A stretch of DNA of 64,000 nt from Cronobacter condimenti 1330 (GCF_001277255.1 NZ_CP012264.1:620001-684000), one strand, 5' to 3'; shown: positions 27,084 through 35,563, counted from the stretch's first letter. Numbers and translations: made by a program. Notes: generated from the sequence alone by a model not told the origin.

Positions 27084-27539
27084 TTACTGCTGATTCAGAT
27101 TGCTGCGAAGCGTTTCGAGCTGCGCTTTTAGGCTCAACAACGTTTCTTTATCACAGGCTGCGGCGCAGATCACCGAGCCTGGAATGCCGTGGGCCTTGGC
27201 TTTTAATTCGCGGCCCGCATCCGTCAGCGTGACAATCACTTGTCTCTCATCCTGGCGCGAGCGCTGGCGCATCACCAGCCCTGCGGATTCCAGTCGCTTC
27301 AGCAGCGGCGTGAGCGTAGCGGAATCAAGAAACAGGCGTTCGCCAATCTCAGAAACCGTTACGTCGTCCTGCTCCCACAACACCAGCATCACCAGATATT
27401 GCGGGTACGTCAGCCCAAGCGGCGTTAGCAACTGGCGATAGATTTTATGCAGCGCCAGGTTAGTCGAGTAGAGCGCAAAGCAGAGCTGATTATCTAAATC
27501 GAGTGGCAGCCCTGCGCGTTGTTGTTGTGTCGTCTTCAT
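27084..27539 (-). CDS. ohrR: OhrR, organic-peroxide-sensing MarR-family repressor
   Basis: This 151-residue winged-helix repressor has the conserved sensing Cys near the N-terminus (LDNQLCFALYS, C20). The DNA-binding region contains VSEIGERLFLDSATLTPLLKRLE, and the wing contains RQDERQVIVTLT. Oxidation of C20 by organic peroxides should release DNA and induce ohr. The two matching operator boxes upstream of ohr and ohrR support autoregulation and control of ohr. E. coli lacks this pair here. Confidence 0.9.
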   Translation of the reverse strand: MKTTQQQRAGLPLDLDNQLCFALYSTNLALHKIYRQLLTPLGLTYPQYLVMLVLWEQDDVTVSEIGERLFLDSATLTPLLKRLESAGLVMRQRSRQDERQVIVTLTDAGRELKAKAHGIPGSVICAAACDKETLLSLKAQLETLRSNLNQQ

Positions 27540-27559
27540 GCTTTGAATATAGATAGCGC

Positions 27560-27573
27560 ACGATTTAATTGCA
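27560..27573. promoter_or_regulatory. OhrR operator upstream of ohrR
   Basis: ACGATTTAATTGCA shares ACGATTTAAT with the box before ohr and sits 21 bp before the ohrR start, overlapping its likely promoter. Confidence 0.6.
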
Positions 27574-27604
27574 AGTGAGTTTTTACCTGTCGCTGTGATA
27601 GCTT

Positions 27605-28078
27605 TTATACGCGCGGACGTTTGCGGTACAGCCAGAGGCCCGGCAAAGACAACCCAATGGAGAGCGCGCCGACGGTGGACGCCGCTTTCAGAAAGTTGGT
27701 CACCAGTGAGATCATCAACACGTCGCTATAGCCAAAGTGGCTGATCTTGACGGCGGATATCATCGCCGAATAAGCCGAAATGCCCGGAAACATGGGGATC
27801 ACCGCCGCGACGGTAAAGACCTTCGGGTGCGCCAGATACCAGCGTGACCACTGAATACCGATGCAGCCGACCAGCATAGCAGCCAGAAATGTGCCCCATT
27901 CAATATTAAGCCCGAGCATCGTCATCACGGTGCGCGAACCGTGACCGACTGCGCCGAGAAGCGCGCACCAGAGCAGCGCGCGGCGCGGAACGTTAAAGAC
28001 CATCGCGAAGCCCGCCGCCGGAATAGCGGAGAGCAGCATATCTTCCAGCAGCAGCGTAATAATGCGAATTACATCCAT
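27605..28078 (-). CDS. yjjB: YjjB, small subunit of the YjjPB succinate exporter
   Basis: This 157-residue membrane protein of the ThrE-like split exporter family has about five helices and AAVIPMFPGISAYSAMISAVKIS. It matches E. coli YjjB in length and sequence. I took MDVIRIIT (ATG at 28078) as the start because it aligns with E. coli; the frame opens at 28093. It overlaps yjjP by 10 bp, so the two are translationally coupled. Confidence 0.92.
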   Translation of the reverse strand: MDVIRIITLLLEDMLLSAIPAAGFAMVFNVPRRALLWCALLGAVGHGSRTVMTMLGLNIEWGTFLAAMLVGCIGIQWSRWYLAHPKVFTVAAVIPMFPGISAYSAMISAVKISHFGYSDVLMISLVTNFLKAASTVGALSIGLSLPGLWLYRKRPRV

Positions 28079-28845
28079 CCCCGAAGCCCCCATAAGGCCA
28101 TTGCCATGATCACCCCGATGCAGGTGGCGAGCGTGAGTAAGCTCGCCATCGCCCAGCGGGCCAGCCCCGTATTCACATGACCTTTAAACATATCCGCCAC
28201 CGCATTGATGAGCGGAAAACCAGGCACCAGCAGCAGGACGCTGGCGGCCATCGCGACGGCAGAAGTGCTGGCGAACGGCGGCAGGGCGAGCAGCAAGCCA
28301 GAAACCGTAGTCGCGACAAATGCAGTAAGGCAAAAATTGATTTGCGGATGCAGGTGGCGCTGCGTCAGCGCCTGGCGGACATACATTGCAAGCGTGCTGG
28401 CAATAAACGTCACCAGCGCACCGTCCCAGCCGCCTTTGTTCATTTTGCAAAAGCACGCGCAGGAAAGCCCAACCATCAGCACTACGTGCCAGCGCGGATA
28501 GCGCAGAGGTTTTAGCTGTGAAAACCGTTTTTCGACGTCATAGCGATCAAGCAGCTTATGCTCGGCCATAATCACGATGTGCTGAACCTCCGTCACCATA
28601 TGCATATTGATGCCGCGATCGATGTTTTTACGTGTTGTGGTGAGGCAGTGGTTATCTTTAATCGTGGTAAGGACAATGGCGTTCGCGGAGATAGAGCTCT
28701 CCACGCTGTCCATCCCGAGCGCGTGGCCAAGCCGCGTCATCAGTTCTTCGATAAGCGCGCTCTCCGCGCCGTGCTGCAATAAATAAAGCCCACACTGAAT
28801 ACACAAACGGGTGATTTCCCGCTGCGCTAAAGCATCCGCTTCCAT
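28069..28845 (-). CDS. yjjP: YjjP, large subunit of the YjjPB succinate exporter
   Basis: This 258-residue inner-membrane protein of the DUF1212/ThrE N-terminal family has a soluble N-terminal part to about residue 115 (VESSISANAIVLTT, TTTRKNIDRGINMHMVTEV) and then about five hydrophobic helices. With YjjB it exports succinate under anaerobic conditions in E. coli. It is the first gene of the operon and is divergent from yjjQ. Confidence 0.92.
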   Translation of the reverse strand: MEADALAQREITRLCIQCGLYLLQHGAESALIEELMTRLGHALGMDSVESSISANAIVLTTIKDNHCLTTTRKNIDRGINMHMVTEVQHIVIMAEHKLLDRYDVEKRFSQLKPLRYPRWHVVLMVGLSCACFCKMNKGGWDGALVTFIASTLAMYVRQALTQRHLHPQINFCLTAFVATTVSGLLLALPPFASTSAVAMAASVLLLVPGFPLINAVADMFKGHVNTGLARWAMASLLTLATCIGVIMAMALWGLRGWM

Positions 28846-29366
28846 ATTCGGCCCTGGTAAAAGAAGGCGACAGCGCGCCAGAAGTGTCCATTATTAACAT
28901 GCTCGAGGCGCTTCCGCTGTGGAGGCAGATCAAGCTTGCTGCATTTTTCGGCACCGCGGGTGTCGAAGAACCGCTAAAAACGTCTCCATCCGATTCAGCG
29001 GCATGCATAACCCGCGTTATCCATATATGGATAATAAATACCGACACCGGGATGCGATAAAGCTTATTTATTACGTGAACCCATAATGTCTATAAATAGA
29101 CATTTTTTATCTTTTTACTATGAGAATATCCTTTAATCCGGCGTGGCGTATTTTTCGCCTTTTTTGTCGTTGACAGTAAAATAAAGCGTTCATAGAATGC
29201 CGGTGTTTTGCCAGACAGGGAATTCTTCCTGTCTATTTATATACATCATTTGCTTAGGCTATCTGCGCTGTTGTTTTTCTTTTTTTTGGTTTTTTTAATT
29301 TTGCATTGATTCATAAATGCGTTTCAAAAAAATATGTTTGGCCGGAAGGATATAACCGGAGGAAAT
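28846..29366. promoter_or_regulatory. AT-rich divergent intergenic region, yjjP/yjjQ
   Basis: These 521 bases hold no gene I can support. The part from about 29040 to 29340 is very AT-rich with long T and A runs, as expected for the H-NS-silenced yjjQ-bglJ promoter of E. coli. Promoters for yjjP (minus) and yjjQ (plus) must lie here. No operator is clear. Confidence 0.5.
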
Positions 29367-30083
29367 ATGTTACCAGGACGTTGCAAACAAGGCGTTATCA
29401 TTAGTCAAATCCCTGTCATGCATACCGGGCTTGCGGCCATTATTCGCCGCCATTTCCCGGAGACCGAACTTTATCACTATAAAAGCAGCGCGGAATTGTC
29501 GCTGCCTTTGCTAAATCCGGTTGATATGGTTCTCGCCGAGCTGCCTTGCGCACCGGAAGACGCGCGTCAGGAGTGTGAGGCGTATTACTCGCTGGTGGCG
29601 CAGGCCCCCGCGGTGCACTGGATTTTCCTTGTACCGGCGGCGTCGTTCAGTCTGGCGGTTCAGTTGCTGATGCGCCCGGAAACCACGCTGCTTTCCACTG
29701 CCGAACCCGTAGAAGGCGTGGTGAATGCCATTCAACTCGGGCGGGAGAAAGCAGAACGCGTCAGCCAGATGCTGGTGACGCCACGGCAGGCTCAGCATAC
29801 CGAGCCTGCGTCTACGGTGAAGCTCACCACATCAGAAAGACAAGTTTTACGCCTTCTTGGTAAAGGCTGGGGAATAAACCAAATCGCCCAGTTGCTGAAA
29901 AAAAGCAATAAAACGATTAGTGCGCAGAAAAATAGCGCCATGCGGCGATTATCGTTACGCGGTAATGCAGAAATGTACGCATGGATAAGTAGTTTGCAGG
30001 GTTTAAAGGAATTAAATTTGCTTTCATTACATAAGGAACAGGCTGAATGGAACACGGAGTCGAAAAACGAAACGTTGCGCTAA
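29367..30083 (+). CDS. yjjQ: YjjQ, LuxR-family transcription factor
   Basis: This 238-residue regulator has a degenerate receiver-like N-terminal half and a C-terminal LuxR helix-turn-helix (about 148-210, TTSERQVLRLLGKGWGINQI and KKSNKTISAQKNSAMRRL). It closely matches E. coli YjjQ, which represses flagellar and capsule genes. The ATG at 29367 has GGAGGAA upstream; a longer frame from 29334 is not needed. The 3' end overlaps bglJ by 37 bp. Confidence 0.9.
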   Translation: MLPGRCKQGVIISQIPVMHTGLAAIIRRHFPETELYHYKSSAELSLPLLNPVDMVLAELPCAPEDARQECEAYYSLVAQAPAVHWIFLVPAASFSLAVQLLMRPETTLLSTAEPVEGVVNAIQLGREKAERVSQMLVTPRQAQHTEPASTVKLTTSERQVLRLLGKGWGINQIAQLLKKSNKTISAQKNSAMRRLSLRGNAEMYAWISSLQGLKELNLLSLHKEQAEWNTESKNETLR

Positions 30084-30700
30084 TTGAAAAATGCGTAATG
30101 AGCGGTGAAGGCATCCGGTCGCTGTTGCAGGGAAATTATTCGACATCATATCGCCTGGAAATATTTACCGATCATCATGCATTTATCCAGGCTACTGCAA
30201 ACCGCGCATTTTCCGCCGTTATTTTTTCGCTGGAAGGAACGCGTGAGCACCGGCGTGACTGTCTGCAATTTGTCAGTGAAATGGCGAAAGCCTGGCCGCG
30301 CATGAAGCGCATCGTGATGGTGAATAATGTGAATGAGGGAAAACTGATAAGCCAGCTTTCCCCTACGCCGTTACAAGGGATTATCGATAAGTCGGAAACG
30401 CTGTCACGCTTTACCGACGAACTGATGTCCGCGATGAATGATTCTTCCCGTGCCAGCGAATTACCGAATAAGGTCTGGTACGCAAGCCATGGTCCGCGTC
30501 TTCTTAGCCCAACCGAGCGGATCATTCTGCGTTATCTGACAGACGGTTACTCGGTTTCGCAAATTGCCTGTCGGCTGGAGCGCAATATCAAAACCATTCG
30601 CGCGCACAAGTTTAACGCGATGCTGAAACTGGGCGTTCATACTGATGCAGGTTTACTGAACGCGGCGGACATTCTTTTACATCGGGCTGGCTTGTTTTAA
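30047..30700 (+). CDS. bglJ: BglJ, LuxR-family co-regulator with RcsB
   Basis: This 217-residue protein starts inside the yjjQ 3' end, as in E. coli. The N-terminus (EKRNVALIEKCVMS) and C-terminal LuxR helix-turn-helix (LLSPTERIILRYLTDGYSVSQIACRLERNIKTIRAHKFNAM, about 155-200) match E. coli BglJ. That protein forms heterodimers with RcsB to activate bgl and other H-NS-silenced genes. The middle is divergent. Confidence 0.88.
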   Translation: MEHGVEKRNVALIEKCVMSGEGIRSLLQGNYSTSYRLEIFTDHHAFIQATANRAFSAVIFSLEGTREHRRDCLQFVSEMAKAWPRMKRIVMVNNVNEGKLISQLSPTPLQGIIDKSETLSRFTDELMSAMNDSSRASELPNKVWYASHGPRLLSPTERIILRYLTDGYSVSQIACRLERNIKTIRAHKFNAMLKLGVHTDAGLLNAADILLHRAGLF

Positions 30701-30750
30701 GGGGTTTGGGGCCGCGTCATCGCTTTCAAAGAACTGAAGAGAGCTGACGG

Positions 30751-30770
30751 CGCGGCTAGCGCCAGCCGCG
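30751..30770. terminator. Hairpin between bglJ and the convergent deacylase gene
   Basis: CGCGGCT-AGCGCC-AGCCGCG forms a strong stem on either strand but lacks a clear T run. It may end both converging transcripts weakly. Confidence 0.4.
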
Positions 30771-30792
30771 TATATCATCGACTACGTCGGCG

Positions 30793-31251
30793 TTATAAAC
30801 AGACATCCACCCACTTCGCGTGCGTAAGCTCAGCCAGGCGAGCGGGCGTAATGCGCACGGCGCTGTGAATGGCGCCCGCCGCAGGGAGCACTTCGTCATA
30901 CTGGCGCAGCGACACATCGCAATAGACGGGCAATGCGTTTTCCAGTCCAAACGGGCAGACGCCGCCGACAGGGTGCCCCGTCCAGGTCACGACTTCATCG
31001 CTGCTAAGCATTCTGGCTTTCGCACCGAAAGTGGTTTTCAATTTTTTATTATCAAGACGGGCATCGCCCTTAGCGACCACCAGAATCACCGTATCTTTTA
31101 CTTTCAGCGAGAGCGTTTTGGCTATCTGTCCCGGCTCTACCTGATGGGCGGCAGCAGCCAGCGCAACGGTCGCCGTGCTTTGGTTCAGTTCAATGATTTC
31201 AATATCGGGGGCGTTGTCGACAAAGAATTGCCGCACGGATTCCAGACTCAT
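30793..31251 (-). CDS. YbaK/EbsC-family aminoacyl-tRNA deacylase
   Basis: This 152-residue single-domain protein of the YbaK/ProX superfamily is predicted to clear mischarged aminoacyl-tRNA. The catalytic Lys is probably that of GQIAKTLSLK (about residue 45). Other motifs are GDARLDNKKLK and GHPVGGVCPFGL. It is neither the E. coli YbaK nor the YeaK ortholog by its overall sequence. It lies between bglJ and fhuF, where E. coli has no such gene. The tRNA and amino acid substrate cannot be told. Confidence 0.82.
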   Translation of the reverse strand: MSLESVRQFFVDNAPDIEIIELNQSTATVALAAAAHQVEPGQIAKTLSLKVKDTVILVVAKGDARLDNKKLKTTFGAKARMLSSDEVVTWTGHPVGGVCPFGLENALPVYCDVSLRQYDEVLPAAGAIHSAVRITPARLAELTHAKWVDVCL

Positions 31252-31370
31252 GTATTTCTCCTGAATATAACTGTCCTAATCTGGCATACAGAGCCAGCTT
31301 TTGTAAATTATCGGAAAAGCGCTTTTCTGCGACTATCCGGTGTTTTCTGGATCTCCTTCACAATCAAGGA

Positions 31371-31391
31371 AACCGGTTACTGTAACCGGTT
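31371..31391. promoter_or_regulatory. Paired AACCGGTT operators upstream of the orphan PTS gene
   Basis: AACCGGTT occurs at 31371-31378 and 31384-31391, and together they make the perfect inverted repeat AACCGGTTA-CTG-TAACCGGTT. A third related palindrome, GGTTA-AG-TAACC, is at 31419-31430. The core equals the one between ascG and ascF. This points to AscG or a close LacI-family paralog as regulator of the PTS gene at 31647. Confidence 0.6.
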
Positions 31392-31460
31392 GCAGGCCCT
31401 TCATCGCGGATTAATACTGGTTAAGTAACCTCCCTCTGTAACCAATAATAAGAGCCGTCT

Positions 31461-31625
31461 ATGAAACCTTTCTTTCTCAGTTACGCCGCTGGCAAGGCAG
31501 TAAAACACAGGTGCAGCCGGAAGATTTCACTGCGCAGGAAGCAGAGCGACACGCCCGGTTACGGTTTTCAGTTCAATGGATTATGGGATGATGCGCGACG
31601 CCAGCCCGCCGCGTATTCACGTTGA
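31461..31625 (+). pseudogene. Possible decayed ORF before the PTS gene
   Basis: An ATG at 31461 opens a 54-codon frame ending at 31625. A different frame of the same segment (from about 31469, LSQLRRWQGSKTQVQPEDF and on to RLRFSVQWIMG) looks more protein-like but has no start. A single-base frameshift after the first codons would join the two. I read it as the N-terminal remnant of a lost gene, of unknown identity. The evidence is weak. Confidence 0.3.
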
Positions 31626-31646
31626 TTGCCTGACAGGAGAACCGCC

Positions 31647-32993
31647 ATGTCTGCCAACCATGCTGCATTTAATGTGATTTTTCGCTTTGTTGAAAATTAT
31701 GTCAGTCCGATAGCTTCCCGCATTTCCGCACAACGCCATGTTATGGCGATCCGCGACGGCTTTATCTCTGCGATGCCGTTTATGATAGTCGGCTCGTTTT
31801 TACTGGTGTTCGCCTATCCGCCGTTTTCGCCAGATACCACGCTTGGTTTTGCGCGCGCCTGGCTGGATATGGCGAAACAGTTTGAAGGTCAGATCCTTAC
31901 GCCGTTTGATATGACAATGGGGATCATGTCGATTTATATTTGTGCCGCTATCGCCTATAACCTGGGCAAACACTATGTCAAATCGCATCAGTTAGATCCT
32001 TTCATGTGCGCCATGCTATCGCTGATGGCGTTCATGCTGGTCGCCGCGCCAAAAACAAAAGGGACCCTGCCTGTGGACAGTCTCGGTGGAACCGGGATTT
32101 TCACGGCGATCCTCGTGGCGATTTACTCTGTAGAGATGATGCGTTTTCTGAAAGCGCATAATATCGGTATCCGCCTGCCAGACCAGGTGCCGCCGATGAT
32201 CAAAAACTCCTTTGATTTATTGATTCCGGTGCTTGTGGTGGTCCTGACGCTCTATCCGCTGAGCCTGTTGATCCAGTCACAATTCGGTATGCTCATTCCG
32301 CAGGCCATTATGGCCATTTTCAAACCTCTGGTCTCTGCGGCGGATTCGCTGCCCGCTATTTTGCTCGCGGTGTTGATTGGTCATCTGCTCTGGTTTGCTG
32401 GCATTCACGGCGCGGCAATTGTCTCCGGCATGCTGCAAATGTTCTGGCTAACGAACCTCGGCATTAACCAGACGGCACTGGCCCAGGGCGCGCCACTGCC
32501 CCATATCTTTATGGAGGCGTTCTGGACATTCTTTATTGTTATTGGTGGCTCAGGGGCGACGATGGGACTGGTGTTCTGTTATCTGCGCAGCCGCTCGGCG
32601 CATCTGCGATCCATCGGTCGGCTGAGTGTGGTGCCCAGTATATTCAATATCAATGAGCCGGTGATTTTCGGCACGCCAATTGTAATGAACCCGGTCTTCT
32701 TTATTCCTTTCCTGCTGGCCCCAATGGTGAATGCGGTGTTAGCCTGGGCTGCAATGAAGTTTGATTTAATCGGGCGCGTGATTTCTGTTGTGCCGTGGAC
32801 CGCGCCTGCGCCGGTGGGCGCCGCCTGGGCGCTGGGCTGGGATTTCCGCGCTGCGTTGCTGGTTGTGGTGCTGGCGGTAGTGTCAGCCATCATCTACTTC
32901 CCGTTCTTTAAAGTGTACGAAAAACAGTTGCTGGCGCAGGAGGCGGAAGAGGCACAAAAAGAGGCGCAGGGGGCTGGGGAACAGGCTGCCTGA
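31647..32993 (+). CDS. Orphan PTS EIIC, lactose/cellobiose (CelB) family
   Basis: This 448-residue membrane permease has about ten helices and the CelB-family motifs RDGFISAMPFMIVGS, WFAGIHGAAIV and NINEPVIFGTPIVMNP. No EIIA, EIIB or phospho-glycosidase gene is adjacent, so partners must be encoded elsewhere. The ATG at 31647 has AGGAG upstream; a TTG at 31626 gives a longer frame that is less likely. The likely substrate is a beta-glucoside such as cellobiose. Control by AACCGGTT sites suggests a link to asc. A terminator follows. Confidence 0.85.
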   Translation: MSANHAAFNVIFRFVENYVSPIASRISAQRHVMAIRDGFISAMPFMIVGSFLLVFAYPPFSPDTTLGFARAWLDMAKQFEGQILTPFDMTMGIMSIYICAAIAYNLGKHYVKSHQLDPFMCAMLSLMAFMLVAAPKTKGTLPVDSLGGTGIFTAILVAIYSVEMMRFLKAHNIGIRLPDQVPPMIKNSFDLLIPVLVVVLTLYPLSLLIQSQFGMLIPQAIMAIFKPLVSAADSLPAILLAVLIGHLLWFAGIHGAAIVSGMLQMFWLTNLGINQTALAQGAPLPHIFMEAFWTFFIVIGGSGATMGLVFCYLRSRSAHLRSIGRLSVVPSIFNINEPVIFGTPIVMNPVFFIPFLLAPMVNAVLAWAAMKFDLIGRVISVVPWTAPAPVGAAWALGWDFRAALLVVVLAVVSAIIYFPFFKVYEKQLLAQEAEEAQKEAQGAGEQAA

Positions 32994-33000
32994 TAACGAA

Positions 33001-33020
33001 ACGGCGGGGAAACCCGCCGT
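33001..33020 (+). terminator. Terminator between the PTS gene and fhuF
   Basis: ACGGCGGG-GAAA-CCCGCCGT is a perfect 8-bp stem followed by GATTTATTTT. It serves the plus-strand PTS gene and may also serve convergent fhuF. Confidence 0.75.
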
Positions 33021-33023
33021 GAT

Positions 33024-33812
33024 TTATTTTAGCGTACAGTCGCCGCATTGCTGCACATCAGGCAGCTTATAACGCTGACAACAGGTGCGGCGCACCAGTA
33101 ATCCTTCGCGCAGTACGACCGTGCGAAACAGTGGGTTTTCCTGGCCATTCAACAAGGTTTTTTCAAAAAAGCAGCTTTGACGCAGCGCGTTGACTGTCTC
33201 TTCGCCCAGCCACTCGCGCCATTCGCCAAAGCACCAGTTAATGAGATAACCAGTGTTACTCCAGATGAGCTTGCCGTTAATGTCGCCCGAGGCTTCCAGT
33301 GCCTGAACCACTGGTGTCATCACATCCAGCAGTAGTTTTTCCAGCCGTTCACGCGCAGAAAGCCCGATAGCACTGACATCTTCTTCAACCATCATATAGA
33401 AGCATGCCGCGCGGCCCGTTTCGTGAAAATCGACGGCGATATTCTCTTCGCTGAGATCCAGCGCCTGCGGCTGTGTCAGCAGCGCCAGCATCAACGGCGG
33501 CACCAGCAGGCCAAGATACCACTGCGCCCAGAGTGATTTTAGCGGCTTGTTTTCACGAACGACTGTTGGCTGGTTACGGTAAATATGATCGGAGTAGAGC
33601 GCCATTAAAGAGGCGAGTGCGGCGGGCTGCGACCATTCACTGAAGGTCAACGCGGTTACCGGTGGCGTTTCATCAAGCTTCATAATGTCGTGAAAGTGTG
33701 CGCGGTGCGTCGTGAACGCTTCGCGCAGGCGCAAGGCGAGCGTCGAAGGCGGACGATGCAGCGGAGCGCGCCAGATAAGATCATCAACAGAATGAAGGGA
33801 ACGATAAGCCAT
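33024..33812 (-). CDS. fhuF: Ferric iron reductase FhuF, siderophore-iron release
   Basis: This 262-residue cytoplasmic [2Fe-2S] protein reduces iron in hydroxamate siderophores. The C-terminal cluster-binding motif is CCQRYKLPDVQQCGDC, with the unusual CCx10CxxC spacing. Sequence and length match E. coli FhuF (262 residues). A Fur-like box lies just upstream, at 33840-33858. Confidence 0.95.
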   Translation of the reverse strand: MAYRSLHSVDDLIWRAPLHRPPSTLALRLREAFTTHRAHFHDIMKLDETPPVTALTFSEWSQPAALASLMALYSDHIYRNQPTVVRENKPLKSLWAQWYLGLLVPPLMLALLTQPQALDLSEENIAVDFHETGRAACFYMMVEEDVSAIGLSARERLEKLLLDVMTPVVQALEASGDINGKLIWSNTGYLINWCFGEWREWLGEETVNALRQSCFFEKTLLNGQENPLFRTVVLREGLLVRRTCCQRYKLPDVQQCGDCTLK

Positions 33813-33839
33813 AGCGTAGTTTGAACAGCAAATCTAAAT

Positions 33840-33858
33840 GATAATGATTGCCAATCCT
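33840..33858. promoter_or_regulatory. Fur box of fhuF
   Basis: Read on the minus strand, AGGATTGGCAATCATTATC matches 13 of 19 positions of the Fur consensus GATAATGATAATCATTATC, with the right half perfect. It lies 28 bp before the fhuF start. Confidence 0.75.
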
Positions 33859-33928
33859 AACTATAGGCGGAAACGATAGCAAGCAGTTTGGCGCGACCAC
33901 CCATCCACTTGCCGGAGCCGCGAGAAAT

Positions 33929-34990
33929 TCAGGCGGCGCGTTGGTCGCTGGAATACAAAATGTGGTTACGCCCTTCGTTTTTAGCGGCATAGAGCGCTTC
34001 ATCCGCGCGACGCAGCGCGTCGACGATATCGCCATTTTTCAGTGGGGCGATGCCGATGCTTAGCGTTACGTTAGTCGCCACGCTTTCATTAAAAATATGT
34101 GGAATGCGCAGATCAAAAACCCGCTGACGAATACGCTCGGCCGCCAGACGTGCGCTCTGTTCATCGGCATGGGTTAACAGCACCATAAACTCTTCGCCCC
34201 CGTAACGGGTGACGATATCACGCGAGCGCACAGAATCGCGGATTGCTGCTGACACGCGCGTCAACGCCTGGTCGCCCATCATATGGCCGTAGTGATCGTT
34301 ATAGGCTTTAAAGTGGTCGATATCCATGAGCAGCACGAATACCTGGCCTGCATCAGGTGGAAGATTATCAAACCGGTTTTGAAAGCCGCGTCGGTTATAA
34401 AGGCCGGTAAGCGGATCCATCATGCTGAGATCGATAAGTGTGGCTTTCTCTTCAATCAGCGTCTGCATCATGCGCCGCGCGAAAATATCATTCCGTCTGG
34501 CAATCAGATGCTGAATAACCAGCCCAATTAACGGCAGCGCCAGGGTATAAGCAAAGAGCGTGGAGTGCTGGGCGTTATCCAGCCACAGGATGGTCAGGGT
34601 AATGGGCAGGCAAAACGCGATAAACGCGGCAGGCATATTTATAAAGGAGAGGGCGGCGATAAATAACGCGCCGAGCAAGGTAATCAGCAGACATATGCCG
34701 TCATGAAAAACACACCACGGGCTTTTGAGCCAGATATTCCATGACCAGAGTACGCCAGCCAGCAGGGCGGTCGGGTTGATAGCCTTCAGGCGGAAAGCCC
34801 GGGTCTGCGCGCGTATCAGTAACCCGCCACACAGCGCAATAACACTTAAGGCGGGCCAGGGAATATGCGGGTAGTCATAAAGGGGATCCACGAGATTAAA
34901 CAACGCGGAAAAAAGATTAAGAAACAGAAAGAGTTTCAGGGACAGTTGGTATTTTTCTTCTGTCAGGGCTCGCCAGTTATTTACAGTCAT
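33929..34990 (-). CDS. Membrane diguanylate cyclase with intact inhibitory site
   Basis: This 353-residue enzyme has five or six N-terminal transmembrane helices (about 15-170) without a recognised sensor domain. The GGDEF domain follows (about 185-345), with DPLTGLYNRRGF, MDIDHFKAYNDHYGHMMGD and RYGGEEF. RSRD six residues before GGEEF fits the RxxD product-inhibition site, so the enzyme should be feedback-controlled. It lies between fhuF and yjjZ and reads toward fhuF, which starts about 115 bp downstream. Confidence 0.87.
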   Translation of the reverse strand: MTVNNWRALTEEKYQLSLKLFLFLNLFSALFNLVDPLYDYPHIPWPALSVIALCGGLLIRAQTRAFRLKAINPTALLAGVLWSWNIWLKSPWCVFHDGICLLITLLGALFIAALSFINMPAAFIAFCLPITLTILWLDNAQHSTLFAYTLALPLIGLVIQHLIARRNDIFARRMMQTLIEEKATLIDLSMMDPLTGLYNRRGFQNRFDNLPPDAGQVFVLLMDIDHFKAYNDHYGHMMGDQALTRVSAAIRDSVRSRDIVTRYGGEEFMVLLTHADEQSARLAAERIRQRVFDLRIPHIFNESVATNVTLSIGIAPLKNGDIVDALRRADEALYAAKNEGRNHILYSSDQRAA

Positions 34991-35195
34991 ATCCGTGGGT
35001 GACTTATTTAGCGCTATCAGGTTCTTATAAAAGCCAGATAAAGGATGGGCTCATTATGCCATGCAACAGAGAATGAGAATTTTCTTAACCAAGGCGAGCA
35101 ATTTATCACCTTCATCCTGATATGTCATTATCTCTTAACCTAAGTAAAGCCTCGCTAAACTCATTTTCATTCACAAATGAGAATTTATATCATAT

Positions 35196-35214
35196 GATAT
35201 TGTTTATCATTATC
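35196..35214 (+). promoter_or_regulatory. Strong Fur box upstream of yjjZ
   Basis: GATATTGTTTATCATTATC matches 16 of 19 positions of the Fur consensus GATAATGATAATCATTATC. It lies 18 bp before the yjjZ start and about 205 bp before the divergent diguanylate cyclase gene. Confidence 0.85.
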
Positions 35215-35232
35215 GATACGAGAGGCGAATCG

Positions 35233-35475
35233 ATGTTGTACAGACGACTGGAAAGTGGTTGGGCCGTCATTTTGCCGGGCGCACTGGTCGCAATGCTGGC
35301 ATGGAGTGAACTGAGCTGGGCACAGTGGCGGGTCATTATTGTACTGGCGCTGCTGGCGACGGTCGGCATGCTGTACCATCCGCGCTTGCGGCACTATGTA
35401 TTGCTGCCATCGTGCATCGCATTCGCGAGCGGATTAATGCTAATCGTATCGCATCTGCACAACGCGTTAAATTAA
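35233..35475 (+). CDS. yjjZ: YjjZ, small DUF1435 membrane protein
   Basis: This 80-residue protein has three hydrophobic segments (about 10-28, 33-50 and 56-75) and the family sequence LRHYVLLPSCIAFASGLMLI. The ATG at 35233 follows AGAGGCG; a longer frame from 35122 would run through the Fur box. Its function is unknown. The strong Fur box implies expression under iron limitation. Confidence 0.8.
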   Translation: MLYRRLESGWAVILPGALVAMLAWSELSWAQWRVIIVLALLATVGMLYHPRLRHYVLLPSCIAFASGLMLIVSHLHNALN

Positions 35476-35563
35476 GGGAATAACCAGATAAGCAAGATTA
35501 AGAAAGGGAATAACGAAAACGTAACGCAGGGAAATACCGAGGGATAAGAAGTGATAAAAGAAG

